Of a stretch of DNA of 63,101 bases, positions 1 through 8,404 are shown piece after piece. The stretch spans positions 1 to 63,101 of the forward strand of contig JAGXAJ010000015.1 of the NCBI GenBank assembly GCA_018971625.1, written 5' to 3'. Within the stretch, counting starts at the first letter, position 1. Every line of letters starts with the position of its first letter. The position numbers and the translations under genes are program-made. The notes below the pieces were generated by a model. The model saw nothing but the letters and a program-made list of their open reading frames with translations. It made no database searches and was not told where the DNA came from. This stretch comes from Pseudomonadota bacterium (GTDB lineage: Bacteria > Pseudomonadota > Alphaproteobacteria > Rhizobiales > Xanthobacteraceae).

Positions 1-148
1 GCCGTATCCGGGCAATCGTCTCCACGATCAGCATCCCCGACCACCTGCTTCATTCCAAAGCAGGCAGCGCAACAGACCAATCTGTAGGGGGTCAATTTTG
101 GACGCCGATCCCCCGGCTTAGGGGGTCAATATTGCAGGCCGAATGACA
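1..148. mobile_element. Possible right end of an IS21-family element
   Basis: Two near-direct copies of a motif AGGGGGTCAATWTTG followed by GACGCCGAT or CAGGCCGAA lie at about 87-115 and 119-144, and the second ends in TGACA. Paired internal repeats and this kind of end are what I remember of IS21-type termini in Rhizobiales. No transposase coding can be recognised in the first 85 bases. The call rests on the repeats alone and could be wrong. Confidence 0.3.
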
Positions 149-153
149 TCCCG

Positions 154-1488
154 GTGGTGCGGATGCGCGAGATGCTTCTCGAAAGCCATCCGCTGCGTAA
201 TTTGGGAGCGACGCTGTTCGAGCCGGAGCAGTCGTTTGCCTATCTCGAGACAGCACCGCAGAACCTGCCGCCGCTGCCCGAGAAGTATCGGACCATCCGC
301 TACCCGAGGCCGCCGAAGCCAGCGGTGACGTTCAGCACAAAGCTGATGCGCGATCCAACGGTCGTCGCGCTGTTTTCGACCCCGCTGCCCCTCGAGCTTA
401 CAGAGCGCGATAAGGCCAAGAACAGGCTGATCTACTACTACCGCAGGCCCGCGCTTTTGATGATCCAGGCCGGCGAGCTGACCCCGGAGCAGGCCGCAAT
501 CCTGTTCTCGACCAGGACAGTGGCGACCGTACAGCGCTGGATGGAAGCGGGTGTTCCCAAGCAGCGCGTGCCCAAGGTGGAGACGGTCCTCCCCGATAGC
601 TGGGTTGCCGAGATCAAGGCGATCTATGCGAGGGAGCCCCGCATTTCGCCCGCCACCGCGCAGCGTCTGCTGGCGAAAAAGGACATCGTCATCTCGGATT
701 GGCTGTTGCGCCGGCAGCTGCAGCGTCTCGAACTCGGCTCTTATGGGGTCGAGGGCAAGCAGGCAGCTCAACAGGGCCGGCGTTTCTCGCAGCGAGTCTA
801 TCTGGAGGAGGATTGCGGCCCGTTGCCGGTCGAGAATCCTACCGTAGCATTCTTGCTTCATTATAAGTGGTCGCAGAACCCGCTTTCGGTACGCAGCACC
901 GGGCAGCGGCTACGCGGCAAACATTTTCCGAAGATCCATCCCCTAATCAAGACGGGAAAGCTGTCGGTCGACGGCGCGGCGAAGCTGTTTCGTGTGAAGC
1001 CGGCAACAATCCGCACCTGGATAGCGGAGCGCGATGCCTTCCTTGCCGCCGGCGGAACGGACCCGGAAGAGTATAGACAAATCCGGCGCATCCCGCCTGC
1101 GGAATGGGCAAAGGAGATTGACGAACTGTTCTCGGCCGAGCCTGGCATCAGCGGGCGAGAAGCCCACCGCCGCCTATGGGAGCGCGGGTATCGGCAGTCG
1201 TACTTTATTATGCGGAATTATGCCAAGGAGCGCGGGTTGACCGAGCGCGAGCCGGAGTGGTGTGAGACGCTCAAACGGTTTCTCACCGACGATCCCGATA
1301 TGGAGCTGCGGGAAGCTCATCGGCGATTGGAGGGCAGCAGGAATTTGCCTTCTTATTACACCATCAGACGGTACGCGATGGAGAAGGGACTGGTAGGACG
1401 CAGGCATAGCCCGCCCAAGCGGCGTGCCAAATCGTGGCTTGACGAGTTGCGTCTGAGCACTTTCCGCGATCCCGGTTCTGTTGGTTGA
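154..1488 (+). CDS. Orphan protein with repeated HTH-like modules, probably 5'-truncated
   Basis: The product is about 444 residues and I do not recognise the family. Several segments look like serial helix-turn-helix modules: LTPEQAAILFSTRTVATVQRW near 109, ISPATAQRLLAKKD near 168, LSVDGAAKLFRVKPATIRTW near 267, and two more ending in SYFIMRNYAKERG and SYYTIRRYAMEKG. The spacing recalls site-recognition proteins of mobile elements, but no catalytic motif is visible. The frame stays open upstream into the IS-like end, and neither GTG 154 nor ATG 163 has a clear ribosome binding site. The original start was therefore probably removed by the insertion. The coding strand faces the minus-strand island genes, so it is not part of their operon. 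Confidence 0.55.
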   Translation: MVRMREMLLESHPLRNLGATLFEPEQSFAYLETAPQNLPPLPEKYRTIRYPRPPKPAVTFSTKLMRDPTVVALFSTPLPLELTERDKAKNRLIYYYRRPALLMIQAGELTPEQAAILFSTRTVATVQRWMEAGVPKQRVPKVETVLPDSWVAEIKAIYAREPRISPATAQRLLAKKDIVISDWLLRRQLQRLELGSYGVEGKQAAQQGRRFSQRVYLEEDCGPLPVENPTVAFLLHYKWSQNPLSVRSTGQRLRGKHFPKIHPLIKTGKLSVDGAAKLFRVKPATIRTWIAERDAFLAAGGTDPEEYRQIRRIPPAEWAKEIDELFSAEPGISGREAHRRLWERGYRQSYFIMRNYAKERGLTEREPEWCETLKRFLTDDPDMELREAHRRLEGSRNLPSYYTIRRYAMEKGLVGRRHSPPKRRAKSWLDELRLSTFRDPGSVG

Positions 1489-2050
1489 GCGACGCGACGC
1501 GGAAGCCGCCCAGTTGCCGGCGCCCCATTTGGATGCCGTCCCATCGCATGTGCTCGCCAGCAGGTTGCAAGAAATTCTGCCCTTTCGCACCTTGAGCCGG
1601 TCAGAGCACGGCCGAAAGGCGCCGTTTCGGGCCCGAAAGACGGGTCAAAATTGGTGTGCGATGGGTGCGGCGAAATCACGAAAAAGGGCGAAACGAGATG
1701 GAATGGGATGGAAAAAACGCCCCGGAGACGAACGAAACAGCCTTGTTTTACTGGATTTTGCTCGCGTACACGCTCTGGCCGTCGTCCCGTACGGGACGAC
1801 CTCTGCGGCTCCCAAGCCATTGATGTACCAGGACAAAAGCAACGCTGGCTGCTAGCCGCTCGATCCTTTGGTGCACAATTGGTGCGAACAGAATACGGAT
1901 CATCGCCGCGGGCCCATCGCCCAGCGGCTTCTCCAATCAAGCACTCTACCTTGGCACCCAGCCTCCATCAAACAGCCTCGTAGGCTGGCTACGGCTGATC
2001 GTCGGATCTTCCCATGGGGCGACGGCAGATTCGGCCAGCGATTGGTCGAA
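1489..2050. other. Intergenic stretch without a supported gene
   Basis: Open frames here are short, lack ribosome binding sites and do not share the codon bias of neighbouring genes. The stretch holds the perfect palindrome described separately and otherwise looks like junction DNA between the HTH-repeat gene and the IS481 remnant. Confidence 0.6.
1781..1800. repeat. Perfect 20-bp palindrome
   Basis: The half site GTCGTCCCGT is followed directly by its exact reverse complement, with no spacer. It has no T-run, so it is not an obvious terminator. A dimeric-protein operator or a mobile-element end are possible roles, but nothing else in the sequence identifies it. Confidence 0.6.
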
Positions 2051-2620
2051 CTAGGTGTTCAGTCCCGAGGTCAAGTGGATGGGATCGATCCTGAAACGGT
2101 TTGGTTCGTCGGCCCATGCTTTGCAGATAGCTTCATAGGGCGTGAGACCGCCTAGGGTCTTAAGGCGTCTGGCGAAGTTGTAGGCATCAAGGAAGGCGGC
2201 GAGGTGATCTTCCAATTGCCGGTGGGTTTCGTAGTGGTATCGTCGGACGGTGACCTCCTTGAGCGTGCGGTTCACTCTCTCGACCTGGCCGTTGGTCCAA
2301 GGATGGTTGGGCCTAGTCAGGCGATGCTCGATGCCATGTCCTAGGCAGGCCCGGTCGAAGGGATGGCCGCGCCAGCTTGCGGTGGCGCCATAACGGTTCT
2401 TGGGTAGGTCGGCGAACTGGATACCGTTGTCAGTCAGGACGGTGTGGATCTGGTAAGGGACAACTGCCGCCAACTCGCCGAGGAAGGTCCTGGCCGCAGC
2501 ACCGGTGGCCTTTCTCACTAGTTGCGCAAAGACATACTTGGTGGTCCGATCCACCGCCACGAAGAGATAGAGTTTGCCTTCCTCGGTACGAACCTCAGCG
2601 ATGTCGATGTGAAAGTATCC
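2051..2620 (-). pseudogene. IS481-family transposase remnant (catalytic domain only)
   Basis: This is the C-terminal DDE integrase core of an IS481/IS3-type transposase. The first Asp lies in GYFHIDIAEV, the second in VLTDNG and the Glu in NGQVERVNRT, so all three catalytic residues remain. The N-terminal HTH half is missing. Reading upstream, recognisable transposase sequence begins at GYFHIDIAEV and is preceded in the same frame by the stop codon of the XRE gene. The element was therefore truncated exactly at that gene. It cannot encode a complete transposase. Confidence 0.8.
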
Positions 2621-2626
2621 CCAGGT

Positions 2627-2950
2627 TCATGGGCGTGTGAGAAGCTTGGCGGGATCTACACCAAGCACCACCGCGATGCGCACGACGGAGTCGAGGGTGG
2701 CATTCGTCTCGCCTCGCTCGAAGTCGCTAATCAATGCCCGACGGATGCCAGCTCGATCCGCCAAATCCGACTGTGTCATCGTGAGGGAGAGGCGCAACTC
2801 ACGGACGTTCCGGCCGAGAGTAGCCCTAAGCCGCCGTTGCGCTCTCTCAAAGATATCGGATCCGACCACGGCTGCTCCGCCAATCGTTCGCCTGCCGAGC
2901 CGTCGCAAAGGGCGACGCGCACAATCTGCCATTTCATGCGCGCCGACCAT
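2627..2950 (-). CDS. XRE-family helix-turn-helix regulator
   Basis: The product is 107 residues with an HTH_3/XRE domain over about residues 45-105 (core MTQSDLADRAGIRRALISDF, then ERGETNATLDSVVRIA). A basic stretch precedes it. Small XRE proteins commonly control mobile-element or defence operons. This one is the last minus-strand gene after the YhaO/YhaN-like pair, so local control of the island is a reasonable inference. Its stop codon lies at the join with the IS481 remnant in the same frame, so the last residues (LLTRP) may be altered or a longer C-terminus lost. ATG 2950 is used; an internal ATG six codons later is also possible. Confidence 0.65.
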   Translation of the reverse strand: MVGAHEMADCARRPLRRLGRRTIGGAAVVGSDIFERAQRRLRATLGRNVRELRLSLTMTQSDLADRAGIRRALISDFERGETNATLDSVVRIAVVLGVDPAKLLTRP

Positions 2951-3050
2951 ACGGCCAAACCGAGATCAAGGATTCATTGTACTTTGTCGCGGTGGAAAAA
3001 ACCCGCCAGGATTGGGGTTTGCGCCGACCTTTCGTCGCTGGGCGGAACGT

Positions 3051-5729
3051 CTACGGTAGTTCGTCACTCGTCCGGACCCGCAGGGTGTTTCCTCCTAGCG
3101 GGGCGAACGAACGCGATCGGCAGGTCAGGACGATGAGCTGTTGATGCCGGGCGGCCCGGCTGAGAGCGTCGAACATCATGTTGATGCGTTCGTCATCGCA
3201 GTAGACAAGCGCGTCGTCGAGGATGATCGGGACGTTGCCCCCTCGCTCGGCCAGAAGGGTTCCCATGGCAAGGCGCACGAGCACCGCGATCTGCTCCTGC
3301 GTTCCGCCGGACAGCCGTTTGAAGCTCTCCGACCTCGCCCGCTTCATGCCGGCAATGATGAACCCGTCGCCCAACTCGAGCTCCGCACCTGGAAAAAGAT
3401 CGTTCAGATAGGGTCGCAGGTGACGCCGGACGGGCTCGTAGTAGCGGTCCCGGCCTTCGGCGAGGCAATCGCCGACCGTATCGCGCAACAACTGTAGCGT
3501 GGCGATACGTTCCTCGATGCGCGCGCACTCGCGTTCGGCGATCTGCCGCTGTTCTTGCGCAGCGGCGTACGCTTCGCCGACGCCGTCGCCTCCGGCCGCC
3601 TGGATCTGTCCGGTCAGCCGGCCGATATCGCGTTCCAGCGACATCAGTTCCGCGTTGTGGTTTTCAAGCGCTCTCTCCAGCCGCGAGCAACGCAGTTCGC
3701 GGCGCTCGATCTCGGCCGAATCCGGGGCTGCCTGCCGGACGGCGACGAGCGTAGCCGCCTTGGTCTGTTGCGTGGCTTCGCAGGCCGCCACTTCGGCGAC
3801 CAGAGCAGCGTCGCGCGCCGCGCGGTCGTCATCGGGACAGAGGACGAGGTCCTCGGCAATGCTTTTCCGAACGAATTCCAGTCTCGTCGAGACGTCGGCG
3901 CGGCGCACGACCGCGGCTTCCACAGCCTTCTGGTGCTCCTGCCTGGCCGCCGCGAGCTTTTCACGCCGGGCTTCGAGCATAACGCGCCTCTGCTCATGAC
4001 CGAGCCTTTCTGAATCTATCTCCGCCTGACCGGGCAGCGCCGCTCGGCCGGTCGCCGTGAGGACCGCGTCGATGGCCGCCCGCACCTCGGCGAGCTCGGA
4101 CCTCACCGCGGCGCCGGCTTTCGCCGGATCGTCACTTGCTTCGAGGCCCTTCAGTTCTGCGAAGACCCCGCGACGGCTGTGCTCGAGATCGCGACGCCGC
4201 GTCAGGATCGCATGCGCCTCCACGGCGTCGCCCACGCCGGACGCAGCAAGGAGAGCCGACCTCTCTACATCGAGTCGTTTGCGCGCTTCGTGCCGGGGAT
4301 GGAGAGCTGGCGTGACCGTAATGGTCGCGAGATCGCCGATTGTGATCTTCGTCGGTGCCAGCACAGCTGCGGCGTAATTTCCGTCGACGTCGAGCGAACC
4401 GACCCGCACCCGCCCGGCGCCCGCCGGCCCCACTTCGATTGCCACGGTCGCTGCTGCCGCCGATAGCTGCGCGTCCAACGATGCTAGTTGACGATCGAGA
4501 TCGTCGAGCCTGTCGACGGTTTCCGGATCGATGCGGACCTGCGTGAGCTGGGCATCGATAGTCGTGAGACTGCCTGTGGTCCGTTCCAGCGCATCCAGGC
4601 GGCGGATCAATTCGTCTTTGCGCGAGGCGCGAAACGCCGCGGCGACTAGTCGTCCCAGATGCTGCTCCCCGACGGTCAGCTCCTTGGCCTCGCTTTCAGT
4701 CGCCGCCGACGCCTCCACGGTGCGAGCGAGCGATGCCCGGGCTTCCTCCTCCTGCAAGAGAAGTCCGGGCAAGGCTCCGTTCAGATCCGCTTCGAGAGAG
4801 CGGTTGCGGTCCACGCGCTGAGCGGTTTCGCGGAGCTGGCGCAGGCGTTGGGCTGCGCCTTCGAGCGCGCGTCGCGCCGACGAAGTCTCCGCCTCAAGGC
4901 TTCGGATCTCCTGGCGCGCTGCCTGTGCCTCGCGTAGCTTGTTCCGGGCTTCCATGAGCTCCCGCGTCATGTGCGCCGCGGCGGCCGGATCCGTGAGTTC
5001 GCGATGCCGCCTGCGGTATTGGGCAAGCTCGGAAAACTGTTTTTCGAGGGCTCCGACCTTGGCGAAGCCGTCGGCTTCCGCCTTTCGCCAAACTTCCAGT
5101 CGCTCGCGCGCGCGGGCGAGAGGACCGTCGCTGCGCGGGCCGCGCTCGCTGTCGGTCAGGTTTCGCCGTATCTCGCCGGTGATCTCATCGATCGCCAGCC
5201 GCGCGCGCTCCCCGCCTACGAGCGCGCCGACCTCCGATTCGATGGCGGAGTTGAGAAGCGACGAGGCGCTCGAACCTGGAACGGGCGCGCTGAACGAGGC
5301 GCCCTGCCCCACCCATAGAAGACCGAATGCACCGTCCTCGATGCTCCGCCCGCTGCCGGGCGCCATGCCCAGGATATCCCAGATGGCCTTGTCGGCCTCG
5401 CCGGCCCTGGCGATCTCGCGGCCGTCCTCCGACAGAACGGCCGAGGGAGAGCGGAGGAAGCTCTTCCGGATGACGTAACGCCTCCCATCGTGGTCGAAGT
5501 CCAGCTCGACGGTGGCGGGAAGCTGGCTATCGTCGGATCCCAGATCCCTCAGCTCCTGGGTCTTGCTGTCGTGGCGCAGGAACAGGCACGCGCGAATAGC
5601 CTTGAAGAGGGTGGACTTGCCGACCTCGTTGCCTGCCGCCAGTACGTTCACGCCTGCACCGAACCCGTCCACGCGGGCGACGCCGGCGAAGCGTCCGATT
5701 CCTTCGACGCTGAGTGCGTTGATGAGCAT
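3051..5729 (-). CDS. SMC/SbcC-type ATPase, YhaN-like
   Basis: The product is 892 residues with the split ABC-type ATPase layout of SbcC/Rad50/YhaN. Walker A is AAGNEVGKST near residue 31. A long Ala/Arg/Glu-rich coiled coil follows from about 190 to 730. The ABC signature KRLSGGTQEQIAVLVRLAMG is near 810 and Walker B VPIILDDALVYCDD near 838. There is no CxxC zinc hook in the middle of the coil, which fits YhaN-like proteins better than classical SbcC. Its start overlaps the stop of the upstream metallophosphoesterase gene (TGATG), so the two are translationally coupled and probably form one DNA end-processing complex. In this setting it is a candidate nuclease module of the defence island. 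Confidence 0.8.
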   Translation of the reverse strand: MLINALSVEGIGRFAGVARVDGFGAGVNVLAAGNEVGKSTLFKAIRACLFLRHDSKTQELRDLGSDDSQLPATVELDFDHDGRRYVIRKSFLRSPSAVLSEDGREIARAGEADKAIWDILGMAPGSGRSIEDGAFGLLWVGQGASFSAPVPGSSASSLLNSAIESEVGALVGGERARLAIDEITGEIRRNLTDSERGPRSDGPLARARERLEVWRKAEADGFAKVGALEKQFSELAQYRRRHRELTDPAAAAHMTRELMEARNKLREAQAARQEIRSLEAETSSARRALEGAAQRLRQLRETAQRVDRNRSLEADLNGALPGLLLQEEEARASLARTVEASAATESEAKELTVGEQHLGRLVAAAFRASRKDELIRRLDALERTTGSLTTIDAQLTQVRIDPETVDRLDDLDRQLASLDAQLSAAAATVAIEVGPAGAGRVRVGSLDVDGNYAAAVLAPTKITIGDLATITVTPALHPRHEARKRLDVERSALLAASGVGDAVEAHAILTRRRDLEHSRRGVFAELKGLEASDDPAKAGAAVRSELAEVRAAIDAVLTATGRAALPGQAEIDSERLGHEQRRVMLEARREKLAAARQEHQKAVEAAVVRRADVSTRLEFVRKSIAEDLVLCPDDDRAARDAALVAEVAACEATQQTKAATLVAVRQAAPDSAEIERRELRCSRLERALENHNAELMSLERDIGRLTGQIQAAGGDGVGEAYAAAQEQRQIAERECARIEERIATLQLLRDTVGDCLAEGRDRYYEPVRRHLRPYLNDLFPGAELELGDGFIIAGMKRARSESFKRLSGGTQEQIAVLVRLAMGTLLAERGGNVPIILDDALVYCDDERINMMFDALSRAARHQQLIVLTCRSRSFAPLGGNTLRVRTSDELP

Positions 5730-6859
5730 CAGGCGGCCTCCTCGCGGACGGCGCCAGCCACGCGGAGATAGAGTTCGACGAGAGCCTCCTCGGCGCGCCG
5801 CCGCAGATCGGGAGCGGCGGAGGAGTCATCGACGAATTTCTTGAGTCGATCGGCGGAACGCCGCAGTACGCCGTCGAAATCGATTGCCTCCAGATCCGCC
5901 TGCGTCGGCCGCGCCACCAGCGAGGCCTCATCCAGATCCAGATCGAACACCGCGGCGTCGAGATCGATCATGCGGCGTCGGAAGGCTCCGTATGCTGCCA
6001 ACGGCAAGCTGCCTTCCAGCTTGAGGCGTAGTACCAATCGCGAGAGATCGGGCTCCTCGCGCAGCCGACGATCGAGATCGGCGGATGCCTCTTCGTTGTC
6101 GATCCGCTCCGGGCGCGTGACCCAGCGGTAGGTGCCGGTGGCGAGCCTGGTGATCGAGGGAGGTGCGCCCGGCCCCGCGATGTCGACGAGGAGCGCAGTC
6201 CCCTGCTCCTGGCCGCCGGTGCGATCGGGTTCGGGCGTTCCCGCGTACCATGTCTTCGCGCCCACCTGCAGCGTACGGTGCCAGTCGCCGAGCGCGAGAT
6301 AGTCCAGATGTGCCTTCGCAGCTCGCGTAGGATCGATCGGATTGGACGCTTCGCCGCCGCTGCCGAAGTCGACCACCGCCCCGTGCGCGAGGCCGATCCG
6401 CAGCGCGCCTGGCGGGGTCGGCGCCGCGCCCATCCATGCCGTTATGTCCTCGAATTCGCTCTTGCGGAGCAGCGGTGCCGGCAGCAGGGCCGCGTTCTCG
6501 TCGAGCATCGCCGGAATCGGCGAGAGATGAAGGTGAATGTTCTCTGGTACGCCGAGCTGCGCGACCCGATCCCAGACGCCCTCCGGGCGGTAAGGATCGT
6601 GGTTACCCGGGAGCAGATGCCAGTGAACGTCCCCGAACGTCTTCATGCGCTCGATCGGCGCGCGCAGCGTGTGGGCGCTGGGCGCCTCGCTGTCGTAGAC
6701 GTCGCCGGCGACGAGGACGTGCCGAACGTCGTTCTCCCTGGCGTGGACGCCAAGACGTTCGATGGCGGACAGGCGAGCCTGTCGCAGCGTCTCTTCCTTT
6801 GCGCCGAACTGCTTGAACACCTTGCCGATCTGCCAGTCGGCCGAATGAATGATTCGCAT
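5729..6859 (-). CDS. SbcD/YhaO-type metallophosphoesterase (DNA exonuclease)
   Basis: The product is 376 residues with a calcineurin-like phosphoesterase core in the first about 220. Motifs are HSADWQIGK near 5-13, VAGDVYDS near 50, LPGNHDPY near 83, LAHGAV near 157 and LALGDWH near 190. These bind the two metals of Mre11/SbcD-type nucleases. The Gln in DWQ, where the E. coli protein has His, is common in this branch. A ribosome binding site AAGGAA lies 7 bases before the ATG. About 145 bases separate it from the HerA-type gene upstream, so this pair may have its own promoter. It is coupled to the YhaN-like ATPase downstream. Confidence 0.82.
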   Translation of the reverse strand: MRIIHSADWQIGKVFKQFGAKEETLRQARLSAIERLGVHARENDVRHVLVAGDVYDSEAPSAHTLRAPIERMKTFGDVHWHLLPGNHDPYRPEGVWDRVAQLGVPENIHLHLSPIPAMLDENAALLPAPLLRKSEFEDITAWMGAAPTPPGALRIGLAHGAVVDFGSGGEASNPIDPTRAAKAHLDYLALGDWHRTLQVGAKTWYAGTPEPDRTGGQEQGTALLVDIAGPGAPPSITRLATGTYRWVTRPERIDNEEASADLDRRLREEPDLSRLVLRLKLEGSLPLAAYGAFRRRMIDLDAAVFDLDLDEASLVARPTQADLEAIDFDGVLRRSADRLKKFVDDSSAAPDLRRRAEEALVELYLRVAGAVREEAA

Positions 6860-7003
6860 GTCGTGATTCCTTTCGACCGACGTTGACGCCGCTCTCTCGT
6901 TTTAACCAGCGTTTTCGCCGTCGCTGTGGATACCGATGAGCTCCACACGTCGTCAGGAGCGACCACCGATATTACTCTCGGCCACGTCCGACTCATGCGT
7001 AGC

Positions 7004-8404
7004 TTAGCCCATGGCAAGGCGGAGGCTCAGCGGTTTTGCCGTTGCAGCGCTAAAGAACATCGCGTGATAAGGCTCGAGTGACTTGAGACGATCAGTGGTG
7101 CGCTGCTGGTCCGCCGTCGGACCGGTGTTGCGAGCCAAAACACGGGCATCGGCCTCGGTCACACGTAGGACCAGATAGCTTGCCACTGCTTCAAACAGCG
7201 CACCATCGAAGTCTCGCACCCCTTGCGAGGCGAGCGCAAGCGCCAGCCCATATTTGCGACATTCCTTGGCAAAGCGCGGGATTAGCTTGAGCTTGGCGGC
7301 GCGATGAGCCTCGTCGAAGATGATCGCATGGGTGAGGCGGCTCTGGACGCCGCGCCGGAACATGTCCTTGTAGATGCTATAGAGCACGAAGGTAGCAAAG
7401 GCGCGCTGGACGATATCGTTGGTGCTCAGGTGCACGCGTATCAAGGACGGCTGCGGATCGCCGAGGATCGCAGCGTCCTCGTGGTCACCGTCGAAAAAGC
7501 CATAGTCCGCGAGCTCCTGGAGCCGCGCGAGCAGGTTCTGATTCGGCTTGGGGCGCGATTTGAGGATGTCAAGAAACGATCGGAACCGCGGCGGCTGCGG
7601 CCGCTCGCGGGTCCGATCATTCCAGCCCAAATCGTCATAGCTTTGCTTGATCGCGCCACGCAGCTCCTCGAGTTGGATCTCACCAAGGTCGGGAAAGATC
7701 GAAGCGAAAATGTCACGCAGGGTCCCGGCAACATCGATATACGCCATAGGTCCTGGCGCATCGACGCGCAGCGGATTGAATCCCAGCCCATCGAAGTCGA
7801 TCGTCCGCATCGGTCCGATCGCTGCAGCGAGCTTGTCGTCGATATCGTCGTGATACGAAAAGATCACCGGTGCGATGCCGGCCGCGGTAAGCTGCTTGGC
7901 GATGTTAATGAGGGAGGTGGTCTTCCCCATGCCGGGCAGGCCGACCATCATTACATGCGGATTGGTGCGGATCGAGACTGGCCAGCAAACCGGCACGCCT
8001 GTGAGCGTCTCGCCGAGCCCAATCTCGACTGGGTCGGTCCGAGTTATATGTGATGCGCTTGGTGGCATCTCCAGTCGCGTAGGGGGCACAATTTTCGGGG
8101 TCGTTTCATCGGCCGGCCCCCCGCTGGGTTCGGCGTGTGATTGTGGCGGCGCTGGCGCGTTGTCGGACGTAGCTAGGTTTGATGCGACCTCAGTAGGTCC
8201 AGGCGCTTGCGAAAATGGCGATTGCGGCGTGCGTCGGGTGGCCGCCTCCTCACGCGGCGGCGGATCGCCGCGGTCGGGGGTGTCAGGACGCCCGTCTGAC
8301 GGCGCGGAGTCGTCGTCACGGGCAAGCCCAGCTAGATCGGCGGCTGCAGCAGGCTCGCCGAGCGTGAGCGGCAGCATCGGGGCGTCCGGCCCCCAAACCG
8401 TCTT
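7004..8404 (-). CDS. HerA/FtsK-type ATPase domain: 3' part of a frameshifted DptH/MAD8-like gene
   Basis: This frame carries the motor domain. Walker A is MVGLPGMGKTTSLINIAKQL and Walker B AIIFDEAHRAAKLKL, followed by ASQGVRDFD, as in HerA-family hexameric translocases. The frame remains open upstream to 8515, but its bases beyond about 8390 duplicate coding in the other frame, and the only internal ATG (8404) has no ribosome binding site. Removing one C from the run at 8390-8394 joins it smoothly to the gene beginning at 12131, giving one protein of about 1,709 residues. That is the size I recall for DptH and MAD8. As read, this part would be made only by reinitiation, slippage or a corrected sequence. 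A Pro/Ser/Asp-rich linker precedes the ATPase core. Confidence 0.75.
   Translation of the reverse strand, partial: KTVWGPDAPMLPLTLGEPAAAADLAGLARDDDSAPSDGRPDTPDRGDPPPREEAATRRTPQSPFSQAPGPTEVASNLATSDNAPAPPQSHAEPSGGPADETTPKIVPPTRLEMPPSASHITRTDPVEIGLGETLTGVPVCWPVSIRTNPHVMMVGLPGMGKTTSLINIAKQLTAAGIAPVIFSYHDDIDDKLAAAIGPMRTIDFDGLGFNPLRVDAPGPMAYIDVAGTLRDIFASIFPDLGEIQLEELRGAIKQSYDDLGWNDRTRERPQPPRFRSFLDILKSRPKPNQNLLARLQELADYGFFDGDHEDAAILGDPQPSLIRVHLSTNDIVQRAFATFVLYSIYKDMFRRGVQSRLTHAIIFDEAHRAAKLKLIPRFAKECRKYGLALALASQGVRDFDGALFEAVASYLVLRVTEADARVLARNTGPTADQQRTTDRLKSLEPYHAMFFSAATAKPLSLRLAMG

Noticed and set aside
1641..1860. Stretch resembling part of a tRNA or an integrase end on the minus strand
   Set aside because: No cloverleaf can be completed and no recombinase motif (R-H-R-Y) is visible.
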